Translations under genes and position numbers: made by a program | Shown: one piece after another, positions 7,186 through 16,160 of the stretch | How the letters are laid out: each line of letters begins with the position of its first letter | How positions within the stretch are numbered: position 1 is the stretch's first letter | Notes under the pieces: generated by a model | Told to the model about the DNA's origin: nothing | Database searches by the model: none | What the model saw: only the letters and a program-made list of their open reading frames with translations | DNA from: Candidatus Kapaibacterium sp. | Lineage (GTDB): Bacteria; Bacteroidota; Ignavibacteria; Kapaibacteriales; UBA2268 | Assembly (NCBI GenBank): GCA_026390695.1 | Contig: JAPLFL010000124.1 | Location: 1-43,842, forward strand | Direction of reading: 5' to 3' | DNA length: 43,842 bases

Positions 7186-8622
7186 GTTCAAACGATCAGT
7201 TTCGGCGATGGCTGCGGCTTTACCCACGCCTGGACTTATTATCTGCGAGGGGCTTTTGGTGAGCAGCTTGCGGTTTATGAAGGGAGGCAGACCAGTAGCG
7301 ACACTTGCGGTGCTACTGGTCGTCGTGTCTATATGTATGCAACGGGCTATCTCTCGGCTGGTGGCGCAATTGTAACACGACCTGATAGTGCAAAGGAATT
7401 TCAGATTTCTGACTATCTCGGGAACGTCCGATCTATTGTGCGTTTCCATAGAGGTCAAACAGAGGATACAATAAATATCAGTTCATTCGACTATAAACCT
7501 TTCGGGGATGAACTTTCTACAACAACGGGAACAAATCCACGATTAGGGTTTATAGGGCAGGAGCGTGATGGTGAGAGCCGTTACTTCCAGTTAGGCTGGC
7601 GGCAGTATGACCCGATAACAGGTAGATTTTTATCTCCTGATCCGTTCTTTGAAATTTACAGGGATTTGTCGCCTTATAGCTATGCCGGCAATAGTCCGCT
7701 GATAGCCAAGGATCCGAGCGGATTAACAGTTCAATATACAATTGATTTTATGATACAATTGTCAATTTTATCGATGGAATCTGCTGAAAATTGGATTGCT
7801 TTATGTCTGGGGTCAGAAATATTGATGAAACTGATGCATGGTGCTGGTGGTTCTAAAGATGAACAAGGTGCAGGCTATACACCAGCTCCTCGGACAGGAG
7901 AAGATGCAGATGGGAAGAATGGAAAACCTGACGAGAAAATGATTTTAACTCCGGAGCAGAAAAACGAAGTTGAAAAACATGTTAAAGTTAATGCTTGCGG
8001 TTCATGTCCTGAAGAGCAAAAAGCAGCCGAAGATGCCTTTTGGTGTACTTTTTGGGCTGAAAATTCTACTATGACTAAAGGAGCTTATGATAATTTAACA
8101 AATAATCAATATAAAATAGAATTAATGGCTCCTAATGAATTTAAAACTAAAGCAACCTCAGAAGGTTATCCCAATGCTTTAGGTTTGACTGATTATGACG
8201 GAAAAACAAGTTATTTTTCCTCAGATATTGTGAGTAGTAATAATAATTTTAACATCAATGGTGGATATCAAGGTCAGAGGCTGAATTTTAGCACTTTAGT
8301 ATTTCATGAATTAGGGCATCAGTGGGCTTATCAAAATGTTGGAACCAATGAATACAACAGTTGGTGTTATGATTATAAAGAAATTTGGGCGATTGATTTT
8401 ACAAACCAAAATTATCTTAGACCCAATGAACTGCCCGAACAAGCATACAATCAAACAGGTTGGATGGAGGGTGGTTCTGGTGTCTTTTTCTTTATTATTA
8501 TGTCTGTGTCACCAGTACCGTTATATAGCTCATTAACGGACCAAGCGAATTGCTTTAAAAATTATAGAAATTTTTTCCGGGGAACAAATCCCTGGGAGGA
8601 TCCTTATTATAAAGGTAAATAA
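7186..8622 (+). CDS. 5'-truncated Rhs protein: core end plus HExxH metallopeptidase toxin tip
   Basis: The frame is open from about 7183; the first ATG is at 7333. The translation begins inside an Rhs core (TYYLRGAFGEQL, then DYLGNVRSIVRF) and runs through the conserved end RQYDPITGRFLSPDP...SYAGNSPLIAKDPSGL (about residues 95-133 from the ATG). After this constant part comes a variable tip with a zinc-protease motif HELGHQWAY at about 331-339. Rhs tips are usually polymorphic toxins made as part of a large shell protein. Here the thousand or so upstream residues are missing, replaced at about 7180 by the integrase gene region, so it is probably not made as a working toxin unless recombination restores the front. 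The downstream lipoprotein gene, 26 bp away, is a likely immunity partner. Confidence 0.75.
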   Translation, partial: VQTISFGDGCGFTHAWTYYLRGAFGEQLAVYEGRQTSSDTCGATGRRVYMYATGYLSAGGAIVTRPDSAKEFQISDYLGNVRSIVRFHRGQTEDTINISSFDYKPFGDELSTTTGTNPRLGFIGQERDGESRYFQLGWRQYDPITGRFLSPDPFFEIYRDLSPYSYAGNSPLIAKDPSGLTVQYTIDFMIQLSILSMESAENWIALCLGSEILMKLMHGAGGSKDEQGAGYTPAPRTGEDADGKNGKPDEKMILTPEQKNEVEKHVKVNACGSCPEEQKAAEDAFWCTFWAENSTMTKGAYDNLTNNQYKIELMAPNEFKTKATSEGYPNALGLTDYDGKTSYFSSDIVSSNNNFNINGGYQGQRLNFSTLVFHELGHQWAYQNVGTNEYNSWCYDYKEIWAIDFTNQNYLRPNELPEQAYNQTGWMEGGSGVFFFIIMSVSPVPLYSSLTDQANCFKNYRNFFRGTNPWEDPYYKGK

Positions 8623-8648
8623 ATTTAATTAATATAAATGGAGCGTAT

Positions 8649-9110
8649 ATGCGAAACAAGATAATCCTTTATTTAGCAATTTTATTTTTTAGTTTAATGT
8701 CATGCGTAAACTTGATATTTAAACAATATCACGATGATTTAGATATTATTGAAAAAGATTCAATTTATAATGAATCTTACAAATTAGCATTGGAAATTAA
8801 AAAAAATTATACAAGGTTATATGATTTAAATTATTTTTATCCTGCGCACATTGATGAAAATTATTTATCACGAGAAATGAAAGACATATCCAATCTAACT
8901 AAACTTTACTTGTTTGTACATGATACATTCAGTACATTTTGTGGTGCTAAAATTGTTAAAGTAACCAAAGCCGGTAAACTGTCTTATGAATATAGGTATC
9001 ATATTAGTCAAAAAGTTGATATTAATGATTGTTATGGAATCCAATTCTATAATGGCAAGTTTATGCTAATATTCTGGTTTATCAATATCAATAATAAAGT
9101 ATATATGTGA
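8649..9110 (+). CDS. Lipoprotein, putative immunity partner of Rhs tip 1
   Basis: This is a 153-residue protein with an N-terminal lipobox-like signal (LAILFFSLMSC, Cys19), so it is probably anchored in a membrane facing the periplasm. The rest is polar with Lys/Tyr/Asp-rich segments and no family that I recognise. It begins 26 bp after the metallopeptidase tip. A second protein of exactly the same length and the same lipoprotein design follows the second tip. Paired toxin and immunity genes are the norm at Rhs loci; the immunity role is inferred from position and from the toxin's presumed periplasmic activity. Confidence 0.5.
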   Translation: MRNKIILYLAILFFSLMSCVNLIFKQYHDDLDIIEKDSIYNESYKLALEIKKNYTRLYDLNYFYPAHIDENYLSREMKDISNLTKLYLFVHDTFSTFCGAKIVKVTKAGKLSYEYRYHISQKVDINDCYGIQFYNGKFMLIFWFININNKVYM

Positions 9111-9193
9111 TATTGAAAAAAACATAGATTTAGGGATAAGGGAATGATAAATGTTAATCAAACAAACAGAAAGGTATGAAATGCATAGTATAA

Positions 9194-9268
9194 GTTCTTT
9201 GAAATAAAATAAACCAAACTTCTGTACGTTTATTAAGCAAACTGAGAGCCTCCTAAACCCAGGCTCCC
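9194..9268 (+). repeat. Inter-cassette leader 1
   Basis: The segment begins with GTTCTTTGAAATAAAATAAA, continues with CTGTACGTTTAT, and ends with a hairpin GAGCCT (9246-9251) / AGGCTC (9261-9266) just before the orphan tip. A related leader precedes the next tip at 10807. The same GTTCTTTGAAA word begins both the leader (9194) and the tip (9274), 80 bp apart. Confidence 0.5.
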
Positions 9269-10309
9269 GATCCGTTCTTTGAAAGTTATAGGGATTTGTC
9301 ACCCTACAGTTATGCCGGCAATAGTCCGCTGATAGCCAAGGATCCGAGCGGGTTGGCATTCACAGTTGAAACAGATTTGGGAGCTATACAAGAATCTCGT
9401 TTAGGCATGGAGCGGGCATACTTACAAAATTGGCTTGATGAATGCAGAATGAAAGCTGATGAATTCTTAGAATGGAGCACAAAAGGTGGTGGAGGAGGAG
9501 TATTTTATCTGAAACCAGCAGGGCAATCATTTATATCACAATTTAGTAATGCTATCGCTAAAATAGGAAAGGGAATTTCTGATGCGATTGGAGGCGCATG
9601 GGACGCCATCTTCGGTCCAAGTGAAAGATTAGGGAAAGATGGGGCTGGAGATAATGGGCAAATTTGTACTATGAGTATCAATTTTAATAATGGTGCATTT
9701 TCTGGAAATGTAAATGTTAGATGTTATTCAGGTGATGCACAAGCAGCAATGTCCAAAGTAACGGATTGGTTAGGTTATATGAACAACTCAAAGGACGGGC
9801 AAACTAGTCTTCAAAATATGTTTGCTGATGGGAAATCAATTCAGATGGATTTAACAAAATCAGGATCAGATATTGCTCAGTGTTATGATCAAACATTCAT
9901 TGCTGGTTCGACCTCGTCAGATTATAATTTTGGATGTAAAGATTTAACACCTAATGCATTAACTGGGAATAACTCTAAATGCGGATTGGAAGATGGATGG
10001 ATATATATTGCAAGTGAATACTTGCATGATGTGCCGGTTGAAATTTATAAATATAATTTTGAAAAAGGAAATTTTTGGGATTATTTTAGGAATGCTATTA
10101 GAACTATGGATTTTAATTTAGTAGCAACTCATGAATTTGGACATATGTATGATTATCATTTTTGTACAACGGATTTCTACTTTGAGTATAATGCAGTTCT
10201 ATTCCAAAAATCAGTTTGGGAAGCAAATAATCCAGGGTTATTTTATAACGATTGGTATTTAAGAAAATATAAAACAGCTTTTAACAATCCACAATTAAAA
10301 TTTAGATAG
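9269..10309 (+). CDS. Orphan Rhs tip 2 with HExxH metallopeptidase domain, no start codon
   Basis: Homology to the Rhs core begins abruptly at DPFFESYRD, and the frame is closed by a stop at 9254-9256; the first possible starts are weak TTG codons. The constant part ends at IAKDPSGLAF. Then comes a linker (VETDLGAIQESRLGMERAY), a Gly-rich turn, a middle region ending in Cys-containing segments, and HEFGHMYDYHF, a zinc-peptidase motif near residue 290. This is the layout of a silent orphan CT cassette, which could replace the tip of an expressed Rhs gene by recombination in the shared constant region. A lipoprotein gene follows 11 bp later. Whether it encodes an active protease is not known. 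Confidence 0.65.
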   Translation, partial: DPFFESYRDLSPYSYAGNSPLIAKDPSGLAFTVETDLGAIQESRLGMERAYLQNWLDECRMKADEFLEWSTKGGGGGVFYLKPAGQSFISQFSNAIAKIGKGISDAIGGAWDAIFGPSERLGKDGAGDNGQICTMSINFNNGAFSGNVNVRCYSGDAQAAMSKVTDWLGYMNNSKDGQTSLQNMFADGKSIQMDLTKSGSDIAQCYDQTFIAGSTSSDYNFGCKDLTPNALTGNNSKCGLEDGWIYIASEYLHDVPVEIYKYNFEKGNFWDYFRNAIRTMDFNLVATHEFGHMYDYHFCTTDFYFEYNAVLFQKSVWEANNPGLFYNDWYLRKYKTAFNNPQLKFR

Positions 10310-10320
10310 GACGTACGAAA

Positions 10321-10782
10321 ATGAAAAACTTAATAATCTTTATATCGATAACTCTAATCTCCTGCTCACATATCTCTTTTGTAACTAAGCAAAAAGATAT
10401 TGAATTTGGGAAACGAATTATTAATAACGTAGATTCACTGTTAATAATATTAAATGACACAAATCTGGTCTCATTTGGTTTTCATCTAACTTCAAGAAAT
10501 ACAAATTCGAGGTTTATACAAAAACTTATAGAACATTTAAAAATTAATCATTTTAAAGATGGCTTTGAATTTGATAAAGAACTAATCGAACAAATAGAGT
10601 ACAATAGCAAAAGTATAATAGTACACAAAATAAGATTCAGATCAAAATTAACTAATGATATAATTTGGTTCTATTTCAATAATTATCCTGAATCCGATAA
10701 GTGGCTATTGTCATTTTATGAGTTTTGTAATAATCCAGAAGCGACTGTACCTGGTATTAACGAGCCATGCGATAAGAAATAG
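10321..10782 (+). CDS. Lipoprotein, putative immunity partner of Rhs tip 2
   Basis: The 153-residue protein has a short signal with a lipobox-like LISC (Cys15). A central piece, RIINNVDSLLIILNDTN, closely resembles the piece in the decayed third cassette (RVIQNPDSLILLLEDTN), so the two are relatives. It starts 11 bp after the orphan tip. The C-terminus is Pro/Asn/Cys-rich (NNPEATVPGINEPC). The family is unknown, and the immunity role is inferred from location. Confidence 0.5.
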   Translation: MKNLIIFISITLISCSHISFVTKQKDIEFGKRIINNVDSLLIILNDTNLVSFGFHLTSRNTNSRFIQKLIEHLKINHFKDGFEFDKELIEQIEYNSKSIIVHKIRFRSKLTNDIIWFYFNNYPESDKWLLSFYEFCNNPEATVPGINEPCDKK

Positions 10783-10806
10783 TAAGAAAATGTAAGGAAG
10801 TATTTA

Positions 10807-10886
10807 GTTCTTTGACATAAAATAAATCTCGCTACTGCACGTTTATAAAATAAACCAAGAACCTCAGTAAAATGAGGCTCTCGGTT
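10807..10886 (+). repeat. Inter-cassette leader 2
   Basis: The leader begins with GTTCTTTGACATAAAATAAA, then CTGCACGTTTAT, and ends in a hairpin at 10853-10886: AACC-a-AGA-a-CCTCA pairs with TGAGG-c-TCT-c-GGTT around GTAAAA. It is related to the leader at 9194 in both order and sequence, and sits just before the third tip. Confidence 0.5.
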
Positions 10887-10887
10887 T

Positions 10888-11142
10888 CCGTTCTTTGAAA
10901 TTTACAGGGATTTTTCGCCATATAGCTATGCCTGCAATAGTCCACTGATTGCCAAGGATCCGAGTGGATTGGCATTCACAGTTGAAACAGATTTGGGAGC
11001 TATACAAGAATCTCGTTTAGGCATGGAGCGGGCATACTTACAAAATTGGCTTGATGAATGCAGAATGAAAGCTGATGAATTCTTAGAATGGAGCACAAAA
11101 GGTGGTGGATCATTTATATCACAACTTGTTAAAGGTTTAACA
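10888..11142 (+). pseudogene. Orphan Rhs tip 3, toxin domain deleted
   Basis: It starts with PFFEIYRDFSPYSYACNSP, so the usual Gly in YAGN has become Cys. The constant part and linker then follow tip 2 almost exactly for about 140 bp. Compared with tip 2 it lacks 33 bp after the Gly-rich turn, and the whole metallopeptidase part is gone. The frame runs straight into the start of the following lipoprotein gene. It has no start codon and is a decayed cassette. Confidence 0.7.
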
Positions 11143-11334
11143 ATGAGAATTTTATTGATTTTGTTAATGGGATTAGCTACATTAACTTCATGCCATCAAG
11201 AGCTAAAATGGAATTATAAATTTGTTGATAGAGTAATTCAAAATCCAGATTCTCTAATTTTACTTCTTGAAGATACAAACAACGTTAGTAACGATTATAG
11301 AAAAGTGAAGTGTTTAACATTTTTTCCACTCTAA
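11143..11334 (+). pseudogene. Truncated lipoprotein immunity gene of tip 3
   Basis: An ATG at 11143, in frame with the tip remnant, opens a lipoprotein signal (LILLMGLATLTSC). The following region matches the tip 2 lipoprotein around RVIQNPDSLILLLEDTN. It ends after 63 codons, where the relative has 153, so it is truncated. It may still be made as a short lipoprotein, but is probably a relic. Confidence 0.6.
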
Positions 11335-11527
11335 CTTGCTGTCCTGATTTCTGGGTACACTCCTATTTCCAATCTTATATATAAAATTACTTTTATCTGA
11401 TTTTTTCTCTCAATAACAAATATTTGAGATACTCCCAATCCCCTTTTCAAAGAATTAAACTATTTCAATTCTTAATCGTCTAATTAAAGCTAATTCAAAT
11501 AAATTATTTCACAAAATATATCTTACA

Positions 11528-14500
11528 ATGATTAAATACTTTATTTTTTTGTTCATCTTATTTGGAATGTCTGCTAATCTGATTGCATCGGAGATTGCGG
11601 TTAAGAAAATTCTCGTTGTTTATGAAGGGAATGCTAATTCAAAAAATTATGCAATGGCTGATGCACGGCAATTGGGTAATTTATTGGGACATTTTAATAC
11701 TAACCTAACTATTAGTTCCGTTAATGATTACAAGCCAAAAGATGTCGAAAAATTTGAATTCTGTTTTTATATCGGGTTCAATCGAAAAAATAATGTTCCT
11801 GATAATTTTATACGAGATATAATTAAGACCGATCGGCCGGTAGTATGGCTCAATAGCGGAATTATTGATGTTTCGGCAAAGAAAGAGTTCGCTGACAAAT
11901 TTGGATTTAAAGTATCAAAAATTGATTCGCTTTCCGTTTATGATGCGGTTTTGTGCAGCAATGTAAAATTTACAAAAGGCGAGGAATCTTCACATATAAT
12001 TGATATTATTGATAAGAAAAATGTAAACGTTCTGGCTACTGCGCTTTCAACGGCTAAAAAAAAGGAAATTCCATATATTGTTAAATCCAAAAATCTGATT
12101 TATATTGCCGATTCTCCTTTCGGATATGCAAATGAAACTGACAGATACTTGCTGTTTGCCGATATGTTGCATGATATTTTGAACGAAGAGCATGAACATT
12201 CGCACTCCGCAATAGTTAGGATTGAAGATGTGACTGCCATGCACGACCCTGACAAGTTGCGGAACATAGCGGATTTTCTTTCTTCACGTGGCATACCCTT
12301 TTTGGTCGGTGTTGTGCCGATTTATGTTGATCCAAGCGAAGGTTTACGCGTTACTCTTTCCGATAAACCTGCGATTGTAGATGCTCTGAAGTATATGGAA
12401 CATAATGGAGGAACTATCGTTATGCACGGAGTGACACATCAGTACAAAGGAGTTTCAACCGCGGATTACGAATTCTGGGATCAGCAAACGAACGCACCAA
12501 TTAAGGATGAAACAGAGGATGCAATCGCTAAAAAGATTGAGATTGGTATTCAGGAATTTTTGAAGAACGGACTGCATCCGATTTTATGGGAAACTCCGCA
12601 TTATACAGCTTCTAATAAATTATATAAAACCATTACCAAATACTTTTCTACATCAATTGAACAGAAGTTAGCCATAGAAAATTCGGACTACAGCCAGTAT
12701 TTCCCATATATCATTAATAAAGATTTATTCGGACAGCGAATACTTCCTGAGAATTTAGGATATGTTCCGAATGATCCCGATGATAAAAGTGTCGCCTTAG
12801 AAGGAGTTCAAAATATTATAAAAGGTGCTCATTCTAATCTATATGTTCGGGATGGTTTCGCAGCATTTTTCTTTCATCCGTTCTTAGATCTAAATTTATT
12901 GAAAGAAATTGTTGATAATATCCAGAACATGGGTTATACTTTTATAGAAGTTAAAGATTTTACGAACTGGGTAAAAACAGCGGACAGAGTGATCATTACC
13001 GGGTCACAAGACTACTCGGTAAAGATGGAAGACCAGTATTTATTAGAATCTTATTATGAAGAAAATGGTAAACTTACATTTAAAGGAATATCTTCGGAAA
13101 GAATTAACGGAGTCATAAATAAACATATTGATCTGCAACCCGGTCAGATTTATACTGCTCATCCTATTGAATATCGCGAACGGGAGCTTTCACTGTATGA
13201 GAAATCGGTTAATGATGTAAAGAAATTTGTAAAAAAAGTAATTTCCCCGAAGGAAGAATGGGACATTCCGCATGTGGCGCTAATTTGGAATTATTATGCT
13301 TTAGGAGAATACTACAATGACCAGGCGTCGTTTGCTGCTGTTTTCAATTCTTTGAATATAAATGTCGATACAATCTTTATCGGGGAGAATTATGATTTGA
13401 CAAAGTATAATCTTTTGATTGTACCATATACAAGCGTCGATTCTTTAAAACTTCAGGATTATGATAAGATTGTAGGTTTTGTTGAAAAAGGAGGAAATTT
13501 AATTACAGATTTCACCAATAATTTTCTTGCCGATGAGTTTGGAATTAAATTTACAGGTAAAACGCTGAACATCTCAGCTATCAGAGATTATTTTTATCCC
13601 GAAGAAGCTATCAGATGGCAATTTTCAAGACAAGTTCCAAAACTGAATATTAACCCCGACGATATTGTCCTGTGTCAGGACGATAATACAGATGCTCCCA
13701 TTGCGGTCGGAAGGAATTATTTTAAAGGAAAATTGATATATTTCTCAACTTTATTTGATCCATACACCCAGCAGGGATATTCCCGCTACCCTTATCTGAT
13801 GGAATATGTAAGGAAATACTTCAAATTGAAACCTATCCTTAGGAGAAACAATTTGGAAGTTTATTTCGATCCGGGATTTCGTGCAACCTTCAGTGTTGAA
13901 AATTTAGTCAAACAATGGGTAAATGCAGGAGTAAGAATTATTCATGCTGCAGGGTGGCATACTTATAAGAAATATACTTACGATTATAAGCGTTTAATAA
14001 ATTTAGCACATGCAAATGGTATTTTAGTTTATGCCTGGATTGAACCACCACAGGTTAGTAAGATTTTTTATGATAATCATCCCGAATGGCGCGAAAAGAA
14101 TTATAAAGGTGAAGATGTCCGCCCATCATGGCGTTATCCCGTCGCCCTTACTGATAGAAACTGTTTGGAAGCCGTAAAGAATGAGTATTTAAATTTGCTA
14201 AATAACTTTGACTGGGACGGGGTTAATCTTGCTGAACTATATTTTGAAGCCGGAAAAGGAATGAATCAACCTGAATTGTTCACACCAATGCACGAATCGG
14301 CAAAGAAAGAGTTTAAGAATAAATATAATATTGATTTACCCTCTATTTTCAACCCTGCATCAGCACATTACTGGCAGAAAAACACGATTGTCAGACATGA
14401 AGTAATTGATTATAGAATAAAAAAATTAACTGAAGTTTACAAATTATTATTAAACGAGTTCAGTAAAATAAATAAAAATAAAGATGGTTTTCAGGTTATC

Positions 14501-15478
14501 GTTACGGCAATGGATAGTTATGGTTCGCCGGAACTTAAAGAAAATATCGCTGTTGATATGAGCGAGATCATAAAATTAAAGAATCAATTTAAATTCGCAT
14601 TAAATGTGGAAGACCCTGAAAATTTATGGTCAACTGATCCGCAAAGATATACAGAAATCGGTAGAAAATACGATTCGCTTCTTACTGGTAATAAAGATCT
14701 ATTATTAGACTTAAATATTATGAATTTCCGTAAAAAAGAAGCCTTCACTGCCTTCCCTACTTTAATCCAAACCGGTACGGAAAGTTATTTGATAGTCAAT
14801 TCAGCATCACTTGCAACTCCGCGGGTTGTTATTTATTCCGAAGCAAGTGTAAATCCGCAGGATATGGCAATGTTGCCGTTTGCTTTAGCTTCTGGTGTCA
14901 ATTATACAGCCTCAAAGGAGGGATTTCAGTTCGATTCCCCCACCTCATTTTATCTTTCCTTGCCCGATAAGATTAAAGCTGTTAGCTTAAACGGCTCAAT
15001 TGTTTCGTCATCAGTTGGAAATTCATTTCTTATTCCGGCTGGTAAGAATACTGTAAAGTTTCTTAATGCTCAAGGAGATTTATTCTCAACTTCACAGATT
15101 GAACCAAAGATCATTTCCATCACAGGTAATTTAGTTTCTCTGCAATATGATATGAGATCAATTAGTTTTAATTACTCTTCAGATATTCGGACATTAGTTT
15201 GTGTGAACCGCGAACCTGTTACAATTGAAGTGGACGGCAAAGAATTTAGTTTCTCTGCACTTAAAGGAAATAATTGTTATTCGGTATTCATTCCGTCAGG
15301 TAATCATCAGGTGAAAATGGTTCTTAGCGATGTATTTTCATATAGTGTAAATCTTACAAGTCTGCTGTCGAGTACAGGCATTGCATTATTTGGGACATTG
15401 GCAGTGTTGATGTTGATTGTGATGTATATTTCAATTAAAATTGTGAAGAGAAGAGTGGCGAAGAGTGCAGTTATTTGA
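11528..15478 (+). CDS. YdaL/PgaB-like polysaccharide deacetylase (DUF2334) plus glycosidase-like protein, membrane-anchored
   Basis: The 1316-residue protein has an N-terminal signal peptide (about 1-20). Residues 226-490 form a DUF2334 deacetylase-like domain (IVRIEDVTAMHDPDKL, GIPFLVGVVPIY, TIVMHGVTHQY, FFFHPFLD). About 575-760 look like a class-I amidotransferase-like trimerization domain. About 780-1120 form a glycosidase-like TIM barrel (IIHAAGWHTY, VYAWIEPPQ, FDWDGVNLAELYFE). A transmembrane helix lies near 1278-1302 before a basic tail. Deacetylase plus glycosidase order is that of PgaB; the DUF2334 type occurs in YdaL of Bacillus, encoded next to the GT2 synthase YdaM. Here a GT2 synthase gene follows 0.9 kb downstream. 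It probably modifies or trims an exopolysaccharide outside the inner membrane. Confidence 0.8.
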   Translation: MIKYFIFLFILFGMSANLIASEIAVKKILVVYEGNANSKNYAMADARQLGNLLGHFNTNLTISSVNDYKPKDVEKFEFCFYIGFNRKNNVPDNFIRDIIKTDRPVVWLNSGIIDVSAKKEFADKFGFKVSKIDSLSVYDAVLCSNVKFTKGEESSHIIDIIDKKNVNVLATALSTAKKKEIPYIVKSKNLIYIADSPFGYANETDRYLLFADMLHDILNEEHEHSHSAIVRIEDVTAMHDPDKLRNIADFLSSRGIPFLVGVVPIYVDPSEGLRVTLSDKPAIVDALKYMEHNGGTIVMHGVTHQYKGVSTADYEFWDQQTNAPIKDETEDAIAKKIEIGIQEFLKNGLHPILWETPHYTASNKLYKTITKYFSTSIEQKLAIENSDYSQYFPYIINKDLFGQRILPENLGYVPNDPDDKSVALEGVQNIIKGAHSNLYVRDGFAAFFFHPFLDLNLLKEIVDNIQNMGYTFIEVKDFTNWVKTADRVIITGSQDYSVKMEDQYLLESYYEENGKLTFKGISSERINGVINKHIDLQPGQIYTAHPIEYRERELSLYEKSVNDVKKFVKKVISPKEEWDIPHVALIWNYYALGEYYNDQASFAAVFNSLNINVDTIFIGENYDLTKYNLLIVPYTSVDSLKLQDYDKIVGFVEKGGNLITDFTNNFLADEFGIKFTGKTLNISAIRDYFYPEEAIRWQFSRQVPKLNINPDDIVLCQDDNTDAPIAVGRNYFKGKLIYFSTLFDPYTQQGYSRYPYLMEYVRKYFKLKPILRRNNLEVYFDPGFRATFSVENLVKQWVNAGVRIIHAAGWHTYKKYTYDYKRLINLAHANGILVYAWIEPPQVSKIFYDNHPEWREKNYKGEDVRPSWRYPVALTDRNCLEAVKNEYLNLLNNFDWDGVNLAELYFEAGKGMNQPELFTPMHESAKKEFKNKYNIDLPSIFNPASAHYWQKNTIVRHEVIDYRIKKLTEVYKLLLNEFSKINKNKDGFQVIVTAMDSYGSPELKENIAVDMSEIIKLKNQFKFALNVEDPENLWSTDPQRYTEIGRKYDSLLTGNKDLLLDLNIMNFRKKEAFTAFPTLIQTGTESYLIVNSASLATPRVVIYSEASVNPQDMAMLPFALASGVNYTASKEGFQFDSPTSFYLSLPDKIKAVSLNGSIVSSSVGNSFLIPAGKNTVKFLNAQGDLFSTSQIEPKIISITGNLVSLQYDMRSISFNYSSDIRTLVCVNREPVTIEVDGKEFSFSALKGNNCYSVFIPSGNHQVKMVLSDVFSYSVNLTSLLSSTGIALFGTLAVLMLIVMYISIKIVKRRVAKSAVI

Positions 15479-15684
15479 GAAAATTATTGTAATTTTGTAT
15501 TTTTGAGTTAAATTTGTAATTTTGAAAAAGGTGTGAATGTGATATTTTTCTTCACCCCATCATTGGAAAGATGTCGCTACTACGTAGCTCAAGATCATTA
15601 AGGGAATTCTTGGTTATTAATATCTAACTCCATCGGAGTACTGAACACAAAAAACGTTCTTTGAAATAAAAATATTGGCAATCA

Positions 15685-15780
15685 TCTGAATCAGAATTTA
15701 CAGAATTAAAAAATGAACAGAATTTGGACATTATTTTCTTCATTCTGAACATTCTCAAATTCTGAAAATTCTGATTCAGA
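15685..15780. repeat. Long imperfect hairpin, 23-bp arms
   Basis: The arm at 15685-15707 (starting TCTGAATCAGAATT) matches the reverse complement of 15758-15780 at 22 of 23 positions. Inside it, AATGAACAGAAT and ATTCTGAACATT can pair further. The arms are built from repeats of CAGAATT. It could be a transcript terminator-like or MITE-like element; there is no T tract. Confidence 0.65.
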
Positions 15781-15844
15781 CAATTTTCGAAATAAAATCA
15801 ATTATTTTTTAGATAAAATATTTGCTTTATATGATTGATAAATT

Positions 15845-16054
15845 GTCTTCTGGCAGCAAGATTACTACTTCTTGCAATGAAAATGAGTCTTCTGTCGTCG
15901 AGATTACTACTTCTGGCAATGAAAATGAATCTTCTGCCGTCGAGATTACTACTTCTGGCAATGGAAATGAGTCTTCTGTCGTCGAGATTACTACTTCTGG
16001 CAATGGAAATGAGTCTTCTGTCGTCGAGATTACTACTTCTGGCAATGAGAATAT
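15845..16054. repeat. 42-bp tandem repeat, five copies
   Basis: Five adjacent 42-bp units each begin GTCTTCTG or ATCTTCTG and contain GAGATTACTACTTCTGGCAA. Because 42 is a multiple of three, several frames on both strands stay open, giving 14-residue repeat translations (for example VEITTSGNENESS). None has a credible start or gene context, so it is treated as a minisatellite. Confidence 0.8.
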
Positions 16055-16160
16055 GTCATTTATATTCTCTGAATTGATGAAATTTGTGTTTGATTTGATG
16101 ATTTTGTATTTATAAATTGTATATTTTTAGTTATTTTTTAATTTTATAAGGAAATTTAAC

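Noticed and set aside
15822-16115. Repeat protein of 97 residues (VEITTSG repeats), plus overlapping frames on both strands
   Set aside because: All frames stay open only because the 42-bp period is divisible by three; no signal peptide, start context or neighbouring gene supports a product.
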